Source: Avidesulfovibrio sp964369685
GTDB lineage: Bacteria > Desulfobacterota > Desulfovibrionia > Desulfovibrionales > Desulfovibrionaceae
Reading direction: 5' to 3'
Assembly (NCBI GenBank): GCA_964369685.1
Contig: CAYJFB010000005.1
Coordinates: forward strand, 48,041 to 112,040
Length of the DNA: 64,000 nt
The number at the start of each line of letters is the position of its first letter. Position 1 is the first letter of the stretch. Below, piece after piece: positions 9,886 to 17,986 of the stretch. The notes under the pieces are model-generated. The model did no database searches and was not told the DNA's origin. It was given only the letters and a program-made list of their open reading frames with translations. Position numbers and translations under genes: made by a program.

Positions 9886-9891
9886 TCACTA
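9874..9891. promoter_or_regulatory. Rex-like (or CRP/FNR-like) operator over the -10 box
   Basis: ATGTGATATTATTCACTA is a near-palindrome matching the Rex consensus TTGTGAANNNNTTCACAA at 11 of the 14 specified positions. It also reads as TGTGA-N6-TCACT, the CRP/FNR/HcpR type. It covers the TATTAT -10 element, as expected for a repressor site. Confidence 0.5.
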
Positions 9892-10004
9892 TATGGTTTT
9901 TTTTTGCAAAAAGCCTTTCCAAGCTTGACGAAAGTAAAATTTAGTGTACCCTTTCGCAAAATTTACTGTATATCTATTTTTTTATGTTCATCGGAGGAGA
10001 TGAG

Positions 10005-10685
10005 ATGAAGCGCTGTATCATTGGATTGATTTTTACTTTGGTATTTTCCATACCTGTTTTTGCCTTGGAAGCCCCCACCGCTGCGGCAGAAAAAACGAAT
10101 ACCGCAACAGAAGATCTCGCTGCCGCGATGCAAACACTCGCTGCCGCAGTGCGTGAACTCGCCGCTGCACTGAAAAACAATCCTGTGACAACGCAATCCC
10201 CCGCTTCTGTGCAAGCTCCTGTTGCAATAACACCGGAATCCCCCGCAATAGCAGAAAATCCTGCTCCCACAGCGCAAGCCGTCGCTGATGAAGTGCAAGA
10301 TCCTTCTGCACTCACTCAAACAGCCGTAACGCCGAGCGCAGAAACCGCAAGCATGGATGAAATCATTGCTAAACCCATCATGATGGATAATACAGGCAAT
10401 GAAAAACGTTTTGTGACCTTTAACCATAACACACACGAATCTGTTGACTGTGAGATCTGTCACCATGTGGCGGATTCCGAAGGTTCTGTGTATGTGTCGT
10501 GTGCCGTTGACGGTTGTCACAATGTGATGGGTACGAAAGATAAATCCGTGCACAGCTATTACCAAGCAATCCATAAAAAAGGTACTGAAAAATCCTGTGT
10601 GGGTTGTCATACCATGGCTATTGCCGAAAATCCGGATCTCAAAGATTCTTTGAACGGTTGTAAAAGTTGTCATAAACCGTTGTAA
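10005..10685 (+). CDS. Tetraheme cytochrome c3 with a long N-terminal Ala/Pro-rich extension
   Basis: Periplasmic electron carrier. The start at 10005 has GGAGG eight bases ahead; an in-frame ATG seven codons earlier overlaps that site. After a signal peptide (to about residue 20) come about 100 residues absent from ordinary cytochrome c3: an alanine-rich amphipathic helix (about 33-56) and a Pro/Thr/Ala linker. The last ~100 residues are a classical type I c3 domain. Heme sites are CEICH (149), CAVDGCH (166, a CX4CH site), CVGCH (198) and CKSCH (about 220), with axial-ligand histidines such as in FNHNTHE. Its place before the decaheme gene and rnf suggests it is the soluble partner of that complex. 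The extension may oligomerise the protein or tether it. Confidence 0.92.
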   Translation: MKRCIIGLIFTLVFSIPVFALEAPTAAAEKTNTATEDLAAAMQTLAAAVRELAAALKNNPVTTQSPASVQAPVAITPESPAIAENPAPTAQAVADEVQDPSALTQTAVTPSAETASMDEIIAKPIMMDNTGNEKRFVTFNHNTHESVDCEICHHVADSEGSVYVSCAVDGCHNVMGTKDKSVHSYYQAIHKKGTEKSCVGCHTMAIAENPDLKDSLNGCKSCHKPL

Positions 10686-10690
10686 AATAA

Positions 10691-10750
10691 AGGCTGTTTT
10701 TGAAAAGAGGTGTCATGATTGCCATCATTTGACAAAAACAGCCTGTTTTT
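10691..10750 (+). terminator. Terminator or attenuator between cytochrome c3 and decaheme genes
   Basis: A perfect 12-bp stem (AGGCTGTTTTTG and its complement at 10733-10744) is followed directly by GTTTTT. The 30-base loop can pair further. It lies six bases past the c3 stop and would let the c3 gene be transcribed in excess of the downstream rnf genes. Confidence 0.7.
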
Positions 10751-10836
10751 ACGCCTGATGTTGCTTACACGCATACCAAGCCCATGTTAACGAGAGGTGC
10801 TGTGTGGTGTGTAAAAAGAGGAAAGGAAATATTGTG

Positions 10837-11640
10837 ATGCAAAAGCGTTACTTTGTTGTCTCCGCGTTTGTTTTACTGATGTTGGTTGTGGCTGTGTATG
10901 GTTACACGGTGAGCTCATCAAGCACAGAAGAACCCACAGCGCGTCTATTATTGGACAACGCCGGCGGACGGGTTGTGTTTACCCATCAAAAACACATTGA
11001 AGAATATGGTTTTGAATGTGCCGATTGTCACCACAACAACGTCTTATTGTCGTGTGGTACCTGTCATGGTGTACCTATTGATGAAGCCTTTAAAGCAGAT
11101 CATGTGCAGGCTTTTACGAACACTCAAGCTTCTAACGATGAAGCTTCCTGTGTCGTGTGCCACCATAAGTCTGTCAGCGGACTCGTTTGGGATCATGACG
11201 CACACAATGACGCCTATGGGCTTAGCTGTATAGACTGTCACCATGAGGACACATCCATTGAACCGGAACCGACAAACTGTGGAGACTGCCATGAGCCCGC
11301 AACACCGACAAACCCGGGAACAGAAGCCTTTCCTGATTTGAAAACCGCTGTTCATACAAAATGCATGACCTGTCACGATACAGACTTTTTTGCCGCAGGA
11401 GCCACAGGCTGTGCGTCATGTCACAGTATGAGAGACAACCCCGAAGCCTTTAACAAAGGCGAAACAAACTTGGTGACACCGGCTGATGCCAATTGCGCTA
11501 CCTGCCATACAGAACAGCCCTCGTCTGAATTGATTCTGCCGCGTATGGATGCCTTCCACGGACTTTGTATGGGATGTCATGAAGCGTTGGATGTGGGACC
11601 GTATCAGAAAGATCAATGTAATCAATGTCATCTTAAATAG
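10837..11640 (+). CDS. Decaheme c-type cytochrome of the rnf cluster
   Basis: Membrane-anchored or periplasmic decaheme cytochrome. One N-terminal hydrophobic segment (about residues 4-24) serves as signal or anchor. Ten CXXCH sites can be counted: CADCH, CGTCH, CVVCH, CIDCH, CGDCH, CMTCH, CASCH, CATCH, CMGCH and CNQCH. The start at 10837 (MQKRYF) is preferred over an upstream GTG because AAAGGA lies just ahead of it. Desulfovibrio species carry a decaheme cytochrome gene at the head of rnf, and this one sits 11 bases before rnfC. It therefore probably passes electrons between Rnf and the cytochrome c3 pool. It lacks a recognisable quinone-binding partner subunit nearby. Confidence 0.9.
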   Translation: MQKRYFVVSAFVLLMLVVAVYGYTVSSSSTEEPTARLLLDNAGGRVVFTHQKHIEEYGFECADCHHNNVLLSCGTCHGVPIDEAFKADHVQAFTNTQASNDEASCVVCHHKSVSGLVWDHDAHNDAYGLSCIDCHHEDTSIEPEPTNCGDCHEPATPTNPGTEAFPDLKTAVHTKCMTCHDTDFFAAGATGCASCHSMRDNPEAFNKGETNLVTPADANCATCHTEQPSSELILPRMDAFHGLCMGCHEALDVGPYQKDQCNQCHLK

Positions 11641-11651
11641 GCGGACACATC

Positions 11652-12872
11652 ATGCAACAACACTTTCAACTCATGCGAAAAAATTTTCACTGGCTAAACG
11701 ACAAACGTTTTCAGTTGATCAACGATTTGATTCAGCCTTTTAAAGCAATGCCAACACCACAACGGGTTTGTTTAAACCGTGTGGGGTTGGAGCTTGCTGC
11801 CAATATAAAGAAAAAAGCGGTTGTACATCGGGGAATGCTGTTGGCAACGCACCCCTCGCCATGTAAAGGGGATTTGTTGGCGTCTATCCACGGTGTTGTG
11901 ACCGAGGTTAACGAACGGTTTCTGATGATTGAAGGGAACAACACACAAGAAGACAACGCCGTAACAGAAGGTTTTGATCTGTTGGGATCGCGCCTGACGG
12001 GCGAAGTCCTGTGTGAAGCCGCCAAAAAACTTGGCATAACAACCGAGTTTTTGGCACAGGATTGCAAAACGCTTATTATCAACGGGCTCAATCCCGATCC
12101 GGGTGTCACATGGGCAGAATCGATGCTGGTGACGCATGTGGAAACATTCCAAACAGCTCTTGAGCTGTTGCGGCGCATGAGTCCCGCAGAAACAATCATT
12201 CTGGCAGCCCCCGAAGGACTGGATATTCCGTATAAGGACTTACAAGTAAGCCGTATAGAACCGCGCTATCCAAACAGTTTGGACAGCTTGGTGATCAAAG
12301 CCGTGACAGGTGAAGAAGCACCCGAAGGCGTCGGTGTTGTGAGTTTACACGATCTTTGGAGCCTTGGGCATGTTGGGCAAACCAAACAGCCACTCACTGA
12401 AACGCTGTTGACGCTTGGCAGTCGGAAACATTCTGCAAGCTATGTGGTCAGTGAAGGGTGTCCTGTCGGTGAGCTCTTGCACTTTGCTCATATTCCGCTT
12501 GCCGATGGTGACACGGTGGTTTGTGGAGGCCCTTTACGAGGGGAAAGTGTGGACGATCTCAATCGTGGTGTGGCTAAAACAACGTACGGCATCTTTGTTG
12601 TTGAAGCGGGAACGGTTCCCCCGCGTAAAGGGGATAGCCCTTGTATCAGTTGCGGCGCATGTATTGCTGTATGTCCTGCACGCTTGGCACCGGGTACAAT
12701 CAGTAGCTGTGCTGAGTTTGGCGCATACGAACGCTGCCGTGAAGAATATGTGGATCACTGCTTTGATTGTGGACTCTGCAGTTATATCTGTAGCGCACGT
12801 CGTCCCGTTCTGCAATACATTCGCATGGCAAAACACAAACTCGCCGAAAGCAAAACATTACAAGCTCTTTAG
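11652..12872 (+). CDS. rnfC: Rnf electron transport complex subunit C
   Basis: Peripheral Rnf subunit that exchanges electrons with NAD(H). The N-terminal barrel includes HRGMLLATHPSPCKGD; the nucleotide/FMN-binding middle has SEGCPVGELLHF and CGGPLRGES. Two [4Fe-4S] motifs close the protein: CISCGACIAVCP near residue 331 and CFDCGLCSYICS near residue 370. At 406 residues it is compact, without the long C-terminal repeats of enterobacterial RnfC. The TAG stop at 12870-12872 runs straight into T8 and a G-run that opens the damaged gap region. The start has only a weak ribosome site, consistent with coupling to the cytochrome gene 11 bases upstream. Confidence 0.95.
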   Translation: MQQHFQLMRKNFHWLNDKRFQLINDLIQPFKAMPTPQRVCLNRVGLELAANIKKKAVVHRGMLLATHPSPCKGDLLASIHGVVTEVNERFLMIEGNNTQEDNAVTEGFDLLGSRLTGEVLCEAAKKLGITTEFLAQDCKTLIINGLNPDPGVTWAESMLVTHVETFQTALELLRRMSPAETIILAAPEGLDIPYKDLQVSRIEPRYPNSLDSLVIKAVTGEEAPEGVGVVSLHDLWSLGHVGQTKQPLTETLLTLGSRKHSASYVVSEGCPVGELLHFAHIPLADGDTVVCGGPLRGESVDDLNRGVAKTTYGIFVVEAGTVPPRKGDSPCISCGACIAVCPARLAPGTISSCAEFGAYERCREEYVDHCFDCGLCSYICSARRPVLQYIRMAKHKLAESKTLQAL

Positions 12873-13033
12873 TTTTTTTTGGGGGGGGGGGGGGGGGGGG
12901 GGGGCGCCCCCCCCCCCCCCCCCGGGGGGGGGGGGCGGGCCCCCCCCCCCCCACAACAACACAGACACAGCGCCCCCCCCCNNNNNNNNNNACGGGTCTA
13001 TATTAATAAATTAATTCTTTTTTTTTTTTTTTT
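12873..13033. other. Low-quality homopolymer sequence with a 10-N scaffold gap
   Basis: Long runs of G and C (from about 12881), N at 12982-12991, then AT-rich sequence ending in T-runs. No coding sequence is credible here. T-run followed by G-run occurs on both sides (12872-12900 and 13019-13042), so the two contig ends may be the same locus read badly through the hairpin that follows. Real length and sequence are unknown. Confidence 0.9.
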
Positions 13034-13122
13034 GGGGGGGGGTGTTTTCCCGCCCCCCCTGAGCGCCGTGTGTCGCCGCGGCAACCTTCGGTGCTGCGCA
13101 CCGTTCGCTTGCCGCGGTGTCA
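13034..13122 (+). repeat. Composite hairpin repeat, copy A (between rnfC and rnfD)
   Basis: G-run/C-run hairpin (13034-13059) followed by a long hairpin: CCGCGGCAA at 13076-13084 pairs with TTGCCGCGG at 13109-13117, and the tip CGGTGC-TGC-GCACCG forms an inner 6-bp stem. The layout (G-hairpin, spacer, long hairpin opening with CCGCGG) matches the copies at 40558-40656 and 49755-49861. The left part is affected by sequencing error. Confidence 0.65.
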
Positions 13123-13231
13123 ACATGGGATTCAGACGAGATCCTCATTGTCATATGTAATGTTTATTGTTTGAAATGTATAAATATTTTTAAAATAAAG
13201 ATTTCCAGAAAAAGAAAAAAGGAATGTGAAC

Positions 13232-14188
13232 ATGTCTGAGTTTACGGGGAAACCTGTTCTTTTGGCGATGAGCACGCCTTCGTATTGGCATTGCGGGCGC
13301 ACTATACAAAAGTCCAGTTATGCCATGTTGATGGCTTTAACGCCTGCGGCTGTTATGGCGGTGTATACGTGGGGCATGTCTGCTTTGGCGGTCATGGCTT
13401 TGGCGATCGCCACAGGCGTTGCCGTTGAAGCGTTGTGTCAAAAATGCATGGGACGCGAAATCACTGTCGATGATTTTACCGCAGTGGTTTCGAGTCTGTT
13501 GTTAGCTTTTTTGTTGCCTGCCGACGCGCCGTGGTGGTTAGTCATTATTGGCGTAGGGTTGGCTATTTCGCTTGGAAAAATGGCATTTGGCGGTTTTGGT
13601 TGCAATCCGTTGAGTATTGCTGCTGTCGGCTGGGCGATGTTGTATATTTCTTGGCCGGTCTTGGTCGATCCCAATTCTGTGCAGCTTGAAACATTGTGGA
13701 CAGATCCCCTTGTACATCTCAAATATTTGGGTACTGACGGCTTATATTTGTTTGATCTGTCGGATATGATGGTTGGGCAACAAGTTGGTGCCTTGGGTGC
13801 TTCACAGGGCTTGGCGTTGTTTGTCGGCGGCATGTTTCTTGTTGCACGCAGATATATTCACTGGGAAATTGTAGCCGGCTTTTTTGTTGCGCTGTTTGTC
13901 ACGGCAACCGCATACTACATTGTCGATTCAGATACCTATGCCTCGCCGATGTTTCATCTTTTCGCGGGCAGTACCATATTGGGTGGCTTTTTCTTGGCGA
14001 CGGAACACGCCTGCGCTCCGCAACGCCCGTTGCCCATGATGATTTACGGTGCGCTCGGCGGCGTGTTGGTCATTATCATTCGGACACACAGCATTCATTT
14101 GGACGGAGTGCCTTTTGCCATCTTGTTAATCAATTTGGTCGCTCCTTTGCTTGATTGTTTGCGTCCAAAACCGTTCAGTAAGAGGTAG
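13232..14188 (+). CDS. rnfD: Rnf electron transport complex subunit D
   Basis: Integral membrane Rnf subunit related to NqrB, part of the ion-translocating core. Multiple membrane helices are evident and the late block GGFFLATEHACAPQRP matches the family (usually ATDP). The start at 13232 has AAGGA eight bases before it; a GTG two codons upstream is less likely. Family members normally carry an S/T-G-A-T-P-L motif whose Thr binds FMN covalently. The aligned stretch here reads WTDPLVHLK, so the usual acceptor Thr appears to be replaced. The gene is separated from rnfC by the gap and hairpin region, then runs tightly into rnfG. Confidence 0.93.
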   Translation: MSEFTGKPVLLAMSTPSYWHCGRTIQKSSYAMLMALTPAAVMAVYTWGMSALAVMALAIATGVAVEALCQKCMGREITVDDFTAVVSSLLLAFLLPADAPWWLVIIGVGLAISLGKMAFGGFGCNPLSIAAVGWAMLYISWPVLVDPNSVQLETLWTDPLVHLKYLGTDGLYLFDLSDMMVGQQVGALGASQGLALFVGGMFLVARRYIHWEIVAGFFVALFVTATAYYIVDSDTYASPMFHLFAGSTILGGFFLATEHACAPQRPLPMMIYGALGGVLVIIIRTHSIHLDGVPFAILLINLVAPLLDCLRPKPFSKR

Positions 14189-14191
14189 TGT

Positions 14192-14767
14192 ATGAACGCG
14201 ATCATTCGCATGGTCACGGTGCTTTCACTGATTTGTGGCTTGTCGGGTTTTGCGCTGTCCTCGCTCAAGGCCGTCACGGCACCGACCATTGAAGAACAAG
14301 TGCTGACATATGTACAAGGCCCGGCCATTGCCAACGTTTTCACCGATGTGGACAACGATCCCATCGCCGAACGGAAAGTGTTTACCCTTGCCGACGGTAA
14401 AAAAGTGACCGTTTTCCCGGGTAAAAAAGGCGATAAATTGACAGGCGTTGCCATTGAACATTTTGGCAAAGGCTACGGCGGCAACATCGGTGTTATGGTG
14501 CGTTTTGATGTGGAAAGAGACACGCTGGTCAATATCGGCGTCACCACCATGAAAGAAACACCGGGCATCGGCACACGCATTCTTGAACCATCTTTTACAG
14601 GACAATTTGCGGGAAAAACGTTTCCGTTGAAATTCACGTCTGAAGGCGGCGATATCGACGCCATTTCGGGTGCGACGGTTTCTTCTGTCGGCACCTTGAC
14701 GGCGTTGAATAACGCTTCCCAAGATTATGCGGCCTTGAAATCTGAAATTCTCAAAACATGGCCATAG
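14192..14767 (+). CDS. rnfG: Rnf electron transport complex subunit G (covalent FMN subunit)
   Basis: Single-pass membrane protein with a periplasmic FMN-binding domain. One N-terminal helix (about 5-25), then the KETPGIGTR block and the flavinylation motif SGATVSS near residues 159-165, in which the Thr carries FMN through a phosphoester bond made by ApbE. Its 191 residues are a normal length. It starts three bases after the rnfD stop. Unlike RnfD in the same operon, it keeps a complete acceptor motif. Confidence 0.95.
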   Translation: MNAIIRMVTVLSLICGLSGFALSSLKAVTAPTIEEQVLTYVQGPAIANVFTDVDNDPIAERKVFTLADGKKVTVFPGKKGDKLTGVAIEHFGKGYGGNIGVMVRFDVERDTLVNIGVTTMKETPGIGTRILEPSFTGQFAGKTFPLKFTSEGGDIDAISGATVSSVGTLTALNNASQDYAALKSEILKTWP

Positions 14768-14776
14768 GAGACGCAC

Positions 14777-15445
14777 ATGCAACCGTTGATTAAAGTGTTT
14801 TCCCGAGGCTTGTGGGAAGAATTGCCTCCGTTTCGTTTGCTGTTGGGGCTTTGTCCTGTTTTGGCGGTCACACAGACGGCAGGCAATGGCTTAGGCATGG
14901 GCGCGGCGGTCATTTTTGTGTTGACCTTGTCGAATTTAATCATTTCGCTTGTGCGGAATTTTATTCCAAAGAAAGTGCGTATTGTGTGTTTTATTGCCAT
15001 TTCGGCTTCTTTGGTGGTTTCTGTTGAACTGTTAATGCAGGCGTATGCGTATCCTTTGTATCAGCAGTTGGGGATTTTTGTTTCACTCATTGTTGTGAAC
15101 TGTTTGATTTTGGGACGTGCTGAAGCGTTTGCCGCCAAGAATCCCGTTTTGCCTTCCATTGCCGATGGCTTGGGCATGGGACTTGGTTTTACGCTTTCTT
15201 TGACCTTTCTTGGCGCGTTGCGTGAAGTTTTGGGTTCGGGCACGCTGTTTGGCTATTCGGTGATGTGGGATGGCTATCAGCCTTTTGCGCTCATGCGCGA
15301 AGCTCCGGGAGCGTTTATCGGTCTTGGGATCATCCTTGTGGCGATGAATATGTTTAATCATTGGCAAGCTCGCCGCAGAGGTGAAGAACCACAAAATGTC
15401 AGCGGCGGTTGTGCAGCTTGCCGTGCTTGCAGCATGCATAAGTAG
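14777..15445 (+). CDS. rnfE: Rnf electron transport complex subunit E
   Basis: Polytopic membrane subunit homologous to NqrD and RnfA, one half of the inverted-topology pair that holds an iron-sulfur centre in the membrane. The block NPVLPSIADGLGMGLGF and about six helices are visible. The C-terminus ends in a cytoplasmic cysteine cluster, GCAACRACSMHK. An AGGAG site lies before the ATG, ten bases after rnfG. Confidence 0.95.
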   Translation: MQPLIKVFSRGLWEELPPFRLLLGLCPVLAVTQTAGNGLGMGAAVIFVLTLSNLIISLVRNFIPKKVRIVCFIAISASLVVSVELLMQAYAYPLYQQLGIFVSLIVVNCLILGRAEAFAAKNPVLPSIADGLGMGLGFTLSLTFLGALREVLGSGTLFGYSVMWDGYQPFALMREAPGAFIGLGIILVAMNMFNHWQARRRGEEPQNVSGGCAACRACSMHK

Positions 15446-15453
15446 AGGGTGCC

Positions 15454-16026
15454 ATGAGTGTTTTTGAGCTTTTTATTGCCGCTATTTTTGTCAACAACAT
15501 TGTGTTGGCGCAATATCTTGGAAACTGTCCGTACCTTGGCTGTTCACGAGACAAAACAGTGGCTTTGGGTATGGGTGGGGCTGTGGTCTTTGTTACGATC
15601 ATGGCAACGTTGTGTACGTGGTTGATTCAGTATGGGGTGTTGATACCTCTTGATTTGGCCTATTTGCAAACCATTGTTTTTATTCTTGTTATTGCGGCTT
15701 TAGTGCAATTTGTTGAAATGTTTTTGAAAAAGATGGTGCCGCCGTTGTATGCGGCTTTGGGTATCTTCTTGCCGTTGATCACCACAAACTGTGCAGTCAT
15801 GGGTGTGGCGATCATGGTTCAACGCGAAGAATTCAGCTTGGGAACGTCATTGTTGTATGCGTTGGCTTCCAGTCTTGGGTTTGTGTTGGCACTTATTTTA
15901 ATGGCGGGCATTCGTGAACGCTTGGACATTTCTCGCGTACCGAAAACCATGGTCGGACCGCCCAGCGCATTGATTATGGCGGGTTTGATGTCGTTGGCCT
16001 TTATGGCATTTAAGGGCATGGTGTAA
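15454..16026 (+). CDS. rnfA: Rnf electron transport complex subunit A
   Basis: Polytopic membrane subunit homologous to NqrE and partner of RnfE. The first helix carries FVNNIVLAQYLGNCP and the fourth region TTNCAVMGVA, holding the conserved cysteines proposed to bind an intramembrane iron-sulfur cluster. Length (190) is typical. It begins nine bases after rnfE. Confidence 0.96.
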   Translation: MSVFELFIAAIFVNNIVLAQYLGNCPYLGCSRDKTVALGMGGAVVFVTIMATLCTWLIQYGVLIPLDLAYLQTIVFILVIAALVQFVEMFLKKMVPPLYAALGIFLPLITTNCAVMGVAIMVQREEFSLGTSLLYALASSLGFVLALILMAGIRERLDISRVPKTMVGPPSALIMAGLMSLAFMAFKGMV

Positions 16027-16099
16027 TTTTTGTTGAAAAGGGGTGTGTCACGTCTCCGTTGAGATCCGAGACACCCAAAACGTCATAAGGATTCGACAC

Positions 16100-16963
16100 A
16101 TGGTTGTCTATTCCATACTCACCTTGTTTGGTTTGGGGCTTGTGGCCGCATTGATTTTGGCTGTGGCTTCGCGTGTTTTTTATGTAGAAGAAGATCCGCG
16201 TGTGGAAGCGGTGATGGATGTTTTACCGGGAGCAAACTGTGGCGGTTGCGGCTATGCAGGCTGTGAAGGCTATGCGGTTGCTGTGGTCAACGATCCAAAC
16301 ATTTCCGCAGGGTTATGTTGTGCAGGGGGGGCTGATGTCAGTGCCGCTGTGGGTGAATTGACCGGTAAGGCTGTCGGTGCTGCCGAACCGCTTTGTTCGT
16401 TCAGACGGTGTGACAAGGTTTCCGGTCACGTCAAACAGCGTCATGATTATCAAGGTCTGCCGACGTGTGCGGCGAGTGCGCTCATGTCAGAAGGAGCCGA
16501 CTCGTGTAAATATTCTTGTTTGGGATATGGCGATTGCGTCCAGGCGTGTTCTTTCGACGCTATGAAGATTGAACAGGGCTTGGTACAAATCAATCCGACA
16601 TTATGCATCGGTTGTGGACAGTGTATTTCTGTTTGCCCCCATGAGGTGTTGGAATTGATTCCGCAACGTGCCCGAGTGGCTGTTGTGTGTTCAACGCAAG
16701 AGAAACTCAAGGCTGTGACGGAAGTGTGTGGTGTGGGCTGTATCAAGTGCGGACGCTGTATTAAAGCGTGTCCTGCAAAGGCCGTGTCACTCAAAGATGC
16801 ACGCTTGCATATCGACCAAACAGCGTGTCTTGCTTACGGTGCCGAATGTGAAGAGAAATGTGCCGAAGTGTGTCCGCGCAAGATCTTGCAAGTGATTTGC
16901 CCTACGGCACAACAAGCAAAATGTACAGCTGATGGAACGGCTGAAAAGGGAGTTGCCGCATGA
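16100..16963 (+). CDS. rnfB: Rnf electron transport complex subunit B (polyferredoxin)
   Basis: Entry point for ferredoxin electrons. One N-terminal helix is followed by the A4-type cluster motif CGGCGYAGCEGYAVA, then several further [4Fe-4S] motifs: CLGYGDCVQAC, CIGCGQCISVCP, CIKCGRCIKACP and CEEKCAEVCP. The larger cluster number resembles clostridial and Desulfovibrio RnfB rather than the short enterobacterial form. The ATG at 16100 has AAGGA eight bases ahead, and the longer frame from 16043 adds residues unlike RnfB. The stop overlaps the apbE start (ATGA), so the two are translationally coupled. Confidence 0.94.
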   Translation: MVVYSILTLFGLGLVAALILAVASRVFYVEEDPRVEAVMDVLPGANCGGCGYAGCEGYAVAVVNDPNISAGLCCAGGADVSAAVGELTGKAVGAAEPLCSFRRCDKVSGHVKQRHDYQGLPTCAASALMSEGADSCKYSCLGYGDCVQACSFDAMKIEQGLVQINPTLCIGCGQCISVCPHEVLELIPQRARVAVVCSTQEKLKAVTEVCGVGCIKCGRCIKACPAKAVSLKDARLHIDQTACLAYGAECEEKCAEVCPRKILQVICPTAQQAKCTADGTAEKGVAA

Positions 16964-17973
16964 TCGGAGGATTCACCTCAACGCGACGCCATTTTCTTGG
17001 TATGGCGGGGATTACGAGCGCGGGGCTTTGTTTGGGTGTTTTTCCGAAATTAAGCTTTGCCGCGGACGCCCCGATTACAGAAACGCGTGTCATGATGGGC
17101 ACGTTTGTCGGCATCACGCTTGCCGATGTTTCTAAGACACAGGCATCAGAAATCTTTGAACAAGCGTTTTATGCCGCTCGGCAAACAGAACAAATATTTA
17201 ATCGCCATGACAGCGCAACACCGCTTGCCGAACTCAACAAAAGCGGACGTTTGAATGACGCACCGTCAGCGTTGCTTGAACTCATAACACGTTCACAACG
17301 CATGACAGCCCTGACCGACGGCGCTTTTGACATGACTGTTCAACCCGTTGTGGATTTGTTGCGCAGTAAGCAAAATCCGCATGGAATTTTGGCATTGGAC
17401 GCAGGTGAAATGCGCGCGGCGCAAGAGCTGGTTCATATCCAAGGCGTGCGTGTCAACAACAAGAACATAGATTTTGATCGCCAAGGTATGGGCATCACGT
17501 TAGACGGGATCGCCAAGGGGGCTGTTGCCGATGTCATATCGACCACCTTGCACGCTCTTGGGGTGCATAATCATCTGATTAATGCAGGCGGCGACATTCT
17601 TGCAAGCGGCACCAAAGCACCGAACACGCCTTGGCGTGTGGCTGTGGAATCTCCCGAAGCAAAGGAACATCTTTCCGTGTTGTCGCTTGCAACCGATGCT
17701 CAAAGTCAAGCGATCGCCACCTCAGGCGGTTATCGGACACACTACGATGCAACAGGTCAACATCACCACTTGATTGCACCGCAGACAGGCAAAAGTGCAA
17801 CACACGTTGTCAGCGCATCAGTCCTGGCACCGACAACGCTTGAAGCCGACGCACTGGCAACCGCTCTTGCCGTTATGCCTGCCCAAGAAGGACTCAAATT
17901 GATTCGCAAACTGCCAAACTGTGAAGCCTTACTGCTGACAGCATCAGGTCGATTGTTGCAATCTTTTGTTTAA
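16960..17973 (+). CDS. apbE: FAD:protein FMN transferase ApbE
   Basis: Transfers FMN from FAD to Thr of the S/T-G-A-T motif in Rnf and Nqr subunits. The N-terminus has a twin-arginine type signal, TRRHFLGMAG, followed by a hydrophobic stretch to about residue 37, pointing to periplasmic action. Family blocks include TRVMMGTFVGI, DGIAKGAVAD, INAGGDILASG, and ATSGGY then HHLIAPQTG. It overlaps rnfB by four bases and is the last gene of the operon. A weak hairpin follows at 17987-18025. Confidence 0.94.
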   Translation: MIGGFTSTRRHFLGMAGITSAGLCLGVFPKLSFAADAPITETRVMMGTFVGITLADVSKTQASEIFEQAFYAARQTEQIFNRHDSATPLAELNKSGRLNDAPSALLELITRSQRMTALTDGAFDMTVQPVVDLLRSKQNPHGILALDAGEMRAAQELVHIQGVRVNNKNIDFDRQGMGITLDGIAKGAVADVISTTLHALGVHNHLINAGGDILASGTKAPNTPWRVAVESPEAKEHLSVLSLATDAQSQAIATSGGYRTHYDATGQHHHLIAPQTGKSATHVVSASVLAPTTLEADALATALAVMPAQEGLKLIRKLPNCEALLLTASGRLLQSFV

Positions 17974-17986
17974 TGTTAATACAAGG

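Noticed and set aside
9925..9952. TTGACG-N16-TACCCT as promoter for cytochrome c3
   Set aside because: Both boxes are poorer than the TTGACA-N17-TATTAT promoter 68 bases upstream; kept only as a possible secondary start.
9963..10673. 236-codon open frame antisense to cytochrome c3, rich in Cys, His and Gly
   Set aside because: The composition comes from reading the heme-motif and Ala-rich codons backwards; the plus-strand c3 protein is unmistakable.
12415..13160. Open frames with Gly/Pro runs across the homopolymer and N region
   Set aside because: They translate sequencing artefact (G and C runs) and the N block; not genes.
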